This document shows, piece after piece, positions 6,934 to 12,440 of a stretch of 12,440 nt of DNA (position 1 is its first letter; each line of letters opens with the position of its first letter). A program made the translations under genes and the position numbers. Under the pieces are notes generated by a model that saw only the letters and a program-made list of their open reading frames with translations, made no database searches and was not told the origin of the DNA. This DNA comes from JAAYAY01 sp964429355. GTDB taxonomy: Bacteria; Planctomycetota; Planctomycetia; Pirellulales; Thermoguttaceae. Location of the stretch: NCBI GenBank assembly GCA_964429355.1, contig CAYSCH010000286.1, positions 1-12,440 of the forward strand, read 5' to 3'.

Positions 6934-7872
6934 TCACCTCTTCGCTCGGCCATGGTTCACGTCCCACACCAGACCCAGACGCTCGAGCAGGCAGATCGTG
7001 AGATAGGTCGGATCATACTCCCACCAGCGGTGGCCATGACGGGCCCGGCGGGGAAAGGCATGGTGGTTGTTGTGCCAGCCTTCGCCGAAGGCCAGCAGAC
7101 CAACCCACCAGAGGTTGCGGCTGTTGTCGCGGGTCTCGTAGTTCCGGTAACCCCAAAGGTGCGAGGCCGAGTTGACCAGCCACGTGACATGGAGCACGCA
7201 CGTCAGGCGGAGGAACATGCCCATCAGAACCAGNNNNNNNNNNCACGCCGCCCAACCCGCGGCCAACATGCCCAGGCCGAGCAGCAAGTGCCAGTGGATG
7301 AAGGTCGCGTGCATGAAACGGTGGAACGGGTCCTGGAGGAGATCCTTGGCGTAGTGTTGGAAGGTCGTTTCGGAGTGTACGTCGCGGCGCGGAAACAGCC
7401 AGAGCACATGGCTCCACCAGAAGCCGTCCTTGGGTGAGTGGGGATCGCCCTCTTCGTCGCTGTACTGGTGGTGCTTCCGATGGGAGGCAACCCAGAACAA
7501 AGGCGAGCCCTCGCCGCCCAACGTGCCGATGATCGCCAGGCACCAGCGGACGGCCGCGTGGGCCTTGAAACTGCGATGGGCAAACAGCCGATGGTATCCC
7601 ATGCAGATACCGATCGACCCGGTCAGCCAGAACAGCACAACGGCCGTCAGGGCTCCCACCCAGGTAAAACAAAACAGCGACGCCACTGCACCCACATGGA
7701 GCAGCACAACCCAGACTACCGTGGGCCAAACGAGGCCCCCCGACGGATGATCGGTCGGGCTCTCTTTCGTGGTGGAGTCTGGCCCGCCCCTAGGCTGGGT
7801 GTCCCGGACAGGTAACGACCCAGGAGCCTCTATGGTCCTCAGGCTGGCGGGCAATTCGTGGAGAACGCTCAT
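6934..7872 (-). CDS. Acyl-CoA/acyl-lipid fatty acid desaturase (delta-9 type), interrupted by an assembly gap
   Basis: The frame is 312 codons including the gap. It carries the three His boxes of integral-membrane di-iron desaturases: HRLFAH (94-99), HRKHH (131-135) and HNNHH (267-271), plus NSASH (234-238), which in this family supplies further metal contacts. Hydrophobic segments at about 49-93, 188-208 and 214-233 anchor it in the membrane. It should insert a double bond into saturated acyl chains, probably at the delta-9 position, tuning membrane fluidity. ATG 7872 is preceded by AAGGG about 8 bases upstream, a modest ribosome binding site. Codons 210-213 are unresolved because of 10 N (7234-7243); the frame matches on both sides. 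A candidate promoter and an inverted repeat lie upstream. It is separated by 109 bp from the oxidoreductase gene and is probably unrelated to it. Confidence 0.93.
   Translation of the reverse strand: MSVLHELPASLRTIEAPGSLPVRDTQPRGGPDSTTKESPTDHPSGGLVWPTVVWVVLLHVGAVASLFCFTWVGALTAVVLFWLTGSIGICMGYHRLFAHRSFKAHAAVRWCLAIIGTLGGEGSPLFWVASHRKHHQYSDEEGDPHSPKDGFWWSHVLWLFPRRDVHSETTFQHYAKDLLQDPFHRFMHATFIHWHLLLGLGMLAAGWAAXXXXLVLMGMFLRLTCVLHVTWLVNSASHLWGYRNYETRDNSRNLWWVGLLAFGEGWHNNHHAFPRRARHGHRWWEYDPTYLTICLLERLGLVWDVNHGRAKR
7234..7243. other. Assembly gap (10 N) inside the desaturase gene
   Basis: Ten unresolved bases lie between two transmembrane segments of the desaturase. The first affected codon reads TGN on the minus strand, so it must be Cys or Trp if the gene is intact. 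The true gap length may differ from 10. Confidence 0.99.
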
Positions 7873-7892
7873 CGGAGGGGCCCTTGATGTTT

Positions 7893-7932
7893 GGGTAACT
7901 GGCAGGCATGACCGGGTCCCCCAACGTTACCC
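7893..7932 (-). promoter_or_regulatory. Inverted repeat in the desaturase 5' leader
   Basis: GGGTAAC (7893-7899) and GTTACCC (7926-7932) are perfect inverted copies, centres 33 bp apart, 20-60 bases upstream of the desaturase start codon. The spacing is about three helical turns, which would suit a regulator binding two half sites; it could also be a long-loop mRNA stem. There is no direct evidence of function. Confidence 0.3.
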
Positions 7933-7978
7933 GATTTTGCGGCTATCGAGGGGTTATTCATGGCTTGGACATCGAGGG

Positions 7979-8007
7979 ATTCTTTGGGCGAGAAAGCCGA
8001 CCGGCAA
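7979..8007 (-). promoter_or_regulatory. Weak candidate sigma70-like promoter for the desaturase
   Basis: On the minus strand TTGCCG (8007-8002) is followed after 17 bases by AAGAAT (7984-7979), each matching the consensus hexamers at 4 of 6 positions. It would place the transcript start roughly 100 bases ahead of the desaturase ATG, with the inverted repeat inside the leader. The rest of the 277-bp interval (7873-8149) shows nothing else that I can assign. Confidence 0.22.
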
Positions 8008-8149
8008 GGCTGAATAGGAGGATGGCTACGTCATGCAGCTCCTGGAACGCCAAATCGCAGCCAGATCCCCTGTCGCACCCGCAGCACGGGAATGTAATAC
8101 CTATGTAACCGAGCTGAGGAGCAGGTGACACTCCGTGCGGTTTGCGACG

Positions 8150-10570
8150 TTACTGGAAGTTGCCGAAGAGATCGTATTCGGGCCACTCGGTCACTTCGTC
8201 GGCGGCGCGGTGGAGAAGCGGGTCGGCTTCCTTGCTCAATTCGGAACTGTGAGGGCTGACCCGCGAGTTCAGCAGCAGCACCCAGTTGCGGCCATCGTGG
8301 CGGCGGACCAGAAGAGTCGATGTACCTGGAAGCGAGCCGTTGTGCCAGCGGTTGAACCGGCCTTCCTCGACGGCCCGATTCTGCCATCCGCACGAGTAGT
8401 AGACCGGCGGAGGTTCTGCGCCGGCGTCGCCGGCCGATTCCTCTATGGGCCTGGCGTACATCGTCGAAACCGTCTCGGCCCGGAGAACCTCGCACTGCTC
8501 CGGCTCATCGAAGGCGCAGGCAAAACGGGCCAGGTCGACCGCCGACGCGAGCCAGCCGCCGTGGGCGTCCATGGCTTCCAGGTACCATGCGCCATAGGGA
8601 TGAGCGACCGGCTCGTCCAGATCACGGGCAAACACGGAGCGTCCTGCGTCCGGATCGTAGTAACGCACCTCGTTGTCTCGCCGTTCATCGAGCCGGCTGC
8701 GGCCGAGCACCATCGACTGGATCCCGAGCGGCTCGAGAACGTGTTCCTTCACATAGTCCTCATAGGACTGGCCCGTCAGCTTCTCGATGATCCGTCCCAG
8801 AAGACAATACCCGTAATTGGAGTAGGCGTAGCCCTCGCCGGGATTGAAATCGAGGCGTTGGGTGAACATCGACCGGATGATGGCATCCGGACCGGCCGGA
8901 GGCGGCTGTTGTTGGAGTTGCGCGAAGCGGACGGACTGAAACATCGCGTCAAAGGACTTCGCCCGATCCCAGCCGCCGCGGTGCTGGAGCAGATGCCGAA
9001 CGCTGACGGACCTCAGACGTTCGTCGCAGCCGTCGCCGGTGAAAGCAGACCAGTCCAGCAAATCAAACACCTTGTCGTCGAGGTTGAGCCGGCCCTGTTC
9101 GACGAGCTGCAGCACGGCCACCGCCGTGATTGGCTTGGAGATGCTGGCGATGCGAAACAGGCTGGTCGGTTCCACCTTCTCCCGTTTGGCAACGTCCCCA
9201 TAGCCGTAGCCGCGAGCGTAGACAAGCCGTCCGTGGTCGGTGACTGCCAGGGCGGCACCGGGCACATGATGGTGGACCATGAAGTCTGCCATCATGCGAT
9301 CGAAGGAGGCCGTCCGTGGATCCGACTTGCCCGTGCTGACCGCGGGCGGGGCCCGGCCCGGATCGTAACCGGGACCACGGAGGACACGGCCGGGACGAGC
9401 TCCCGTGAGCTTTCCCTCGTCCAAAACGACGCAACCGCCCACCAGCACGTATCGCATCCCCTCGGCCGTCTTTCCGGGTTCGGCAAAGGTCGCAAGGTCC
9501 GACAACTTCTCATAGTCAAACACGATCAAGTCCGCCGCCAATCCGCGTGCGATCCGGCCCCGATCGCTACGGAGGATGTAACTTGCGCCCACGGCGCTGG
9601 CCTGGGCGACAGCCTGCTCGAGCGACAAGATGTCCTGCTCGCGAGTTCGGGTATGGATGAACGAACTGATGCCCAGGCCGTTGTGGAGGTAGGGATAGAT
9701 ATCGGCCGTCACCGCCTGCCCTGCGGCCCGAGCCGCTTGGATCTTGTCGATGAGCTGCTGCATCTTGGGCCAGTCGTCTTTGCCCGCCGTTTTGAGGTGG
9801 AAGACATGAACGGGCAGGTGGCCCACCCGGCCGATCTCGAGGGCTTCGTCCATCGCTTCCAGCAGCCACTGGCCTTCATTCCGGATGTGGGTGTAGTAAC
9901 GGCCGCCATACTCGCCGGCGACGGCAGCCAGCTCACCGATCTCCTGGGTGTCGGCACAGACGGCGGGCGGATCGATGAGGGCCGAAGAAAGCCCGATCGC
10001 GCCGGCCTCCATGGCTTCGCGTACGAGGGCTTTCATCTCGTCCATCTCCGCGCGGGAGGGACGCTTGTTGCTGTCGTCCACGATGATCCGCCGGACCTGG
10101 GTGTGCCCCACGGCCTGAACGACGTTGATCGGCAGGCCTTTCATGTCGAGCGTTTGAAAGTACTCGGCCATGGTCTGCCAGCGCGAGTGCTCCGCCTCGC
10201 CCTCGCTCAACGGCGCCGCCAAATCCCCCTGGCCCGCATTGATTGTGGTGATCCCCTGGGCCAGCAGGTTCATGGCCGCGTCGGCATTGTCGAGCATCGG
10301 CGCGGCCGCCTGGCCCATCATGTCGATCAGCCCGGGTGCCACAATAAGTCCCTTCGCCGAGATCACTCTCTCGGCCTTCGCGTCGTCCAGGTCACCGATC
10401 GCGGCAATCTCCCCGTCCCGGACGCCAATATCCCCCAAGTAACGCGGCGAGCCGGTGCCGTCGACGATGGTACCGTTCTGAAGAAGGACGTCGAACTCTT
10501 CGGCCGACGAGTACAGCGGCATAGCCAATGGCCAGAGAGAACCTGCCAGCAAAATCCACGGACGCAGCAT
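8150..10570 (-). CDS. Secreted fusion: D-aminoacylase-like amidohydrolase (internally shortened) + beta-lactamase-fold serine hydrolase
   Basis: An 806-residue protein has a signal peptide (1-23, cleavage after YSSA). Residues 24-401 resemble N-acyl-D-amino-acid deacylases: FDVLLQNGTIVDGTG at the start, YYTHIRNEG (H228) and HVFHLK (H258) in the barrel, and RGRIARGLAADLIVFD and TGARPGRVLRGPG at the end. The usual HxH after PGxID is replaced by MMGQ (83-86), and the middle of the barrel is missing near residue 300. Residues about 422-806 are a class C beta-lactamase/D-aminopeptidase-like domain with SISK (S476, K479), YSN (583-585) and HNG (743-745), so the Ser-Lys-Tyr set looks intact. The C-terminal domain probably hydrolyses peptide or ester bonds, perhaps of D-amino-acid compounds; the N-terminal one is likely inactive. 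ATG 10570 fits the signal peptide and has GGAAGAG upstream. The cupin gene is divergent. Confidence 0.88.
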   Translation of the reverse strand: MLRPWILLAGSLWPLAMPLYSSAEEFDVLLQNGTIVDGTGSPRYLGDIGVRDGEIAAIGDLDDAKAERVISAKGLIVAPGLIDMMGQAAAPMLDNADAAMNLLAQGITTINAGQGDLAAPLSEGEAEHSRWQTMAEYFQTLDMKGLPINVVQAVGHTQVRRIIVDDSNKRPSRAEMDEMKALVREAMEAGAIGLSSALIDPPAVCADTQEIGELAAVAGEYGGRYYTHIRNEGQWLLEAMDEALEIGRVGHLPVHVFHLKTAGKDDWPKMQQLIDKIQAARAAGQAVTADIYPYLHNGLGISSFIHTRTREQDILSLEQAVAQASAVGASYILRSDRGRIARGLAADLIVFDYEKLSDLATFAEPGKTAEGMRYVLVGGCVVLDEGKLTGARPGRVLRGPGYDPGRAPPAVSTGKSDPRTASFDRMMADFMVHHHVPGAALAVTDHGRLVYARGYGYGDVAKREKVEPTSLFRIASISKPITAVAVLQLVEQGRLNLDDKVFDLLDWSAFTGDGCDERLRSVSVRHLLQHRGGWDRAKSFDAMFQSVRFAQLQQQPPPAGPDAIIRSMFTQRLDFNPGEGYAYSNYGYCLLGRIIEKLTGQSYEDYVKEHVLEPLGIQSMVLGRSRLDERRDNEVRYYDPDAGRSVFARDLDEPVAHPYGAWYLEAMDAHGGWLASAVDLARFACAFDEPEQCEVLRAETVSTMYARPIEESAGDAGAEPPPVYYSCGWQNRAVEEGRFNRWHNGSLPGTSTLLVRRHDGRNWVLLLNSRVSPHSSELSKEADPLLHRAADEVTEWPEYDLFGNFQ

Positions 10571-10925
10571 AGAAGATCTCTTCCAATCCAGGATCGATGG
10601 AACGAGGAACGGACGCCAATCGGTGCGTCCCGGTATCGTACCGGGCCGTCTCACCAGGGACAACGGTTCCGCGGTCGACAGGAATTGCCGATTGACAACC
10701 TGCCAGGGAATTGCCTGAATGGACTTGCATGATTCGCGAAGAAACAGTCATCATGAAGATAGCCGCGTGGGCTTGCCCCGCGCTTGGCTGCGTCCGTGTT
10801 TTGCGCACGAACTCTGTCAGTCCTTCCCACCAGGTTGCTGAATACTCCGTCGCGAATCCTGCCTGGAATCAGGCAAGACTATTCAGGCTTGGCTCCATGA
10901 CCCTCCACGACGATTGGCGCAACCC
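10571..10925. other. 355-bp divergent intergenic region
   Basis: This stretch separates the fusion hydrolase (minus) from the cupin (plus) and should hold both promoters. It contains a 17-bp palindrome (10629-10645), a TTGACA (10692-10697) flanked by two direct GGAATTGCC copies (10681-10689, 10707-10715), a GC-rich hairpin (10765-10771 with 10777-10783, one G-U pair) and a TGCCTG-GAAT-CAGGCA hairpin (10860-10875). TTGACA has no good -10 partner at 16-18 bases, so no promoter is called. No convincing coding sequence was seen. Confidence 0.55.
10629..10645. promoter_or_regulatory. Perfect palindrome CCCGGTA-TCG-TACCGGG, possible operator
   Basis: Two exact 7-bp inverted arms with a 3-bp centre lie 59 bases upstream of the fusion hydrolase start codon. 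Size and symmetry suit a dimeric repressor site or a short hairpin. No cognate regulator is encoded in the window. Confidence 0.35.
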
Positions 10926-11255
10926 ATGCGAAACCTGTTTGCCGAACTGCCGACCGGCCTTTCCGACGAGCTTGTCGACGTTCTTGCCGAGGGCAAGCAC
11001 GTTCGCATCGAGCGGATCGTGTCAGCCGGACAAGCCAGCCCGACCGGCTTCTGGTACGACCAGCAGCAGGCCGAATGGGTTGTTGTGCTCAAGGGTGAAG
11101 CGAAACTGCTGTTCGCCGGAGACGAAGAGCCTCACCACATGAAGCCAGGCGACCACGTCACCATTCCCGCTCGCAAGAAACACCGTGTCGAGTGGACTTC
11201 CGATGTGCAGCCGACAGTCTGGCTGGCGGTGTTCTTTGATGAACCGGGGACGTGA
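10926..11255 (+). CDS. Small cupin-domain protein
   Basis: A 109-residue single-domain cupin. It shows GFWYDQ (41-46), then EWVVVLKGEAKLLF (50-63) as the first cupin motif, and KPGDHVTIPARKKHRVEW (73-90) as the second, with PTVWLAVF near the end. This pattern is familiar from small stand-alone cupins of unknown substrate. The first motif lacks the usual HxH: Glu50 is present but the His positions read as Gln/Ala, so metal binding would rest on Glu50, His86 and perhaps other His. I chose ATG 10926 because RNLFAELP is where similar proteins begin; a TTG four codons earlier is possible, and neither has a clear ribosome binding site. It is divergent from the fusion hydrolase and convergent with the second oxidoreductase, whose stop lies 19 bp away. 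Confidence 0.85.
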   Translation: MRNLFAELPTGLSDELVDVLAEGKHVRIERIVSAGQASPTGFWYDQQQAEWVVVLKGEAKLLFAGDEEPHHMKPGDHVTIPARKKHRVEWTSDVQPTVWLAVFFDEPGT

Positions 11256-11274
11256 GGAGGCGAGTCCAGCTTGT

Positions 11275-12405
11275 TCAGATCTCGACGCGGCTTCCGTCCC
11301 GTGCGGATCGCCTCAGTGCCTCCATCAGCCGCTGGATGCGGATTCCCTGAGAGAGCCCCGGCTCGGCGGGCCTGTTCTCTGCCACGGCAAGGAGGAAGTT
11401 GGCAAGGCAGGCCAGGTGGCCGCGGAGCCAGCCGATCGAAGCCTTGGGACTGGGGAAGGTAGTCGCTGGGCGCTCGTAGCGCTGCCCGGTATCGATGCGG
11501 GTCCAGCCGCGGGAGCCGCCAGGCGGGTACGACGCGGTGGCGTCGTAGTATTCCAGATAGTGCGGGTCCATCAGATTGAATCGCAGTGCGCCGCGGGTTC
11601 CGTGGATTTCCAGACGCAGTTCATCTTCCATGCCGGTTGCGATCTTCGAGGCCTCTATGAGCCCAACCCCGCCGGCAGCCAGTTCCGCCATGACCAGCAC
11701 ACAATCTTCGGCGTCCACTTTGCCCCGCACCGTCGGCTTGCCAGGCAAAGGGCGCTCGGGAAAGGCGATATGGGTCCTCGCCTGAACCGATCGGAACGGG
11801 CCAACGAGCCAGTCGAGGCAGTCGAGAATGTGCGACGCGATGTCGGCGATCACTCCGCCGCCGGCGGCCGCCGTGAGCTTCCAGCGGAGCGGCGCCTCGG
11901 GATCGGCGCTGCCGCTGTGCAGGTAGGCCCCGCGGAACTGGAGCACCTGGCCGATGGCCCCCTGTTCGATGAGCCGCCGGGCATGGATCGTGGCCGGGAA
12001 GAAGCGATTGTGAAAGGTCATCTGGGCCACGCCCCGATAGTCAGCCAGCGCCGCTTCGATCTCGTCGGCCTCCTCGCCCGTGTTGACCAGCGGCTTGTCG
12101 CAGTAGATGTGCTTCTGATGCCGCATGGCCGAAAGCAGTGCTTCCTTGTGGGCGCTGTTCGGCGTGCAGATGTGGACGATGTCGATCTCCGGATTCTCCG
12201 TCACCTCGCGGTAGTCCGTGGTGGCCACACGGGCCCCGAGGATCTGACGGGCTTTTTCGGCCGTTTCAGGCCTGGCCGTCACAACGTGCGTTATCTCCGC
12301 CTGGAGTGGCACCGGGTCATAGAAAAGCGACAGGTTCCGATAACCGTAGGCGTGGACCTTCCCAATGAAGCCGAAGCCGACGATTCCAACGCGGAAGAGG
12401 TTCAT
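11275..12405 (-). CDS. Gfo/Idh/MocA family oxidoreductase, cytoplasmic
   Basis: A 376-residue protein without a signal peptide. The NAD(P)-binding loop is VGIVGFGFIG (6-15), the family Lys motif reads CDKP (102-105) in place of the common EKP, and AGGGVIADIASHILD (181-195) supplies the conserved Asp and His residues of the substrate domain (D188, H192, D195). Length and motif order are typical of sugar or cyclitol dehydrogenases of the family, acting in the cytoplasm; the substrate cannot be read. ATG 12405 begins directly with the Rossmann strand; no strong ribosome binding site is visible upstream, and only 35 bases of upstream sequence are present. It is not closely similar to the Tat-exported member at 5493-6824. 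Co-transcription with a gene beyond the window is possible. Confidence 0.93.
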   Translation of the reverse strand: MNLFRVGIVGFGFIGKVHAYGYRNLSLFYDPVPLQAEITHVVTARPETAEKARQILGARVATTDYREVTENPEIDIVHICTPNSAHKEALLSAMRHQKHIYCDKPLVNTGEEADEIEAALADYRGVAQMTFHNRFFPATIHARRLIEQGAIGQVLQFRGAYLHSGSADPEAPLRWKLTAAAGGGVIADIASHILDCLDWLVGPFRSVQARTHIAFPERPLPGKPTVRGKVDAEDCVLVMAELAAGGVGLIEASKIATGMEDELRLEIHGTRGALRFNLMDPHYLEYYDATASYPPGGSRGWTRIDTGQRYERPATTFPSPKASIGWLRGHLACLANFLLAVAENRPAEPGLSQGIRIQRLMEALRRSARDGSRVEI

Positions 12406-12440
12406 TTCGAGGTCGCCACCGAGGGTGCAAAAAAGGTCCA

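Noticed and set aside
5418..7001. A 527-codon plus-strand open frame
   Set aside because: It is antisense to the Tat-signal oxidoreductase; the His- and Pro-rich translation is typical of shadow frames.
8135..10732. An 865-codon open frame on the plus strand across the fusion hydrolase
   Set aside because: It runs antisense to a gene with clear domains and motifs; its translation is low-complexity and matches nothing I know. Long antisense frames are common in GC-rich codon-biased genes.
10711..11142. A 143-codon plus-strand frame overlapping the cupin
   Set aside because: It shares DNA with the cupin in another frame; the cupin frame has recognisable motifs and this one has none.
11256..11274. 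Terminator between the convergent cupin and oxidoreductase genes
   Set aside because: The 19-bp gap shows no stem with a T run on either strand.

Overview
The window looks like part of a planctomycete chromosome (Pirellula/Rhodopirellula-like), probably from a draft or metagenome-derived assembly. This is inferred from gene content: twin-arginine (Tat) signal proteins, FG-GAP/VCBS and Asp-box beta-propellers, Tat-exported Gfo/Idh/MocA oxidoreductases, and a secreted amidohydrolase/beta-lactamase-fold fusion, all in GC-rich DNA with loose gene spacing. A run of 10 N inside one gene shows the assembly is not finished. No RNA gene, transposase, integrase, CRISPR array or phage gene was seen.

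Layout. 1-332 (+) is the 3' end of a gene for an extremely acidic protein, entering the window through an exact 24-bp tandem repeat. 409-993 (-) encodes a small exported or inner-membrane protein of unknown family, with a strong inverted repeat just upstream of its ribosome binding site. 994-1440 has no intact gene, but its right half holds the C-terminal tail of a dienelactone-hydrolase-type alpha/beta hydrolase, out of frame and joined to the end of the next gene. From 1441 to 6824 four minus-strand genes encode exported proteins: an Asp-box (sialidase-like) protein, an FG-GAP/VCBS propeller, an unfamiliar secreted protein with an internal duplication around a CCFQPAGTT motif, and a Tat-signal Gfo/Idh/MocA oxidoreductase. 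Gaps of 61-118 bp make tight co-transcription uncertain. 6934-7872 (-) is an acyl-CoA-type fatty acid desaturase interrupted by the N run. 8150-10570 (-) is one long gene fusing a D-aminoacylase-like amidohydrolase domain to a serine beta-lactamase/D-aminopeptidase-like domain; the first domain seems to have lost its middle. A 355-bp divergent intergenic region follows. 10926-11255 (+) is a small cupin, and 11275-12405 (-) is a second Gfo/Idh/MocA oxidoreductase without a signal peptide, convergent with the cupin.

How the genes may work together. Most products act outside the cytoplasm: propellers, a possible exported sugar-type oxidoreductase, and a hydrolase possibly aimed at D-amino-acid-containing peptides. 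This fits the planctomycete habit of breaking down polysaccharide and cell-wall material, but no defined pathway can be read from the sequence. The desaturase belongs to membrane lipid metabolism and is probably an independent unit. The most notable points are the internally duplicated CCFQPAGTT protein, the fusion hydrolase with a gutted first domain, the hydrolase-tail junction behind the Asp-box gene, and the long inverted repeat ahead of the membrane-protein gene.
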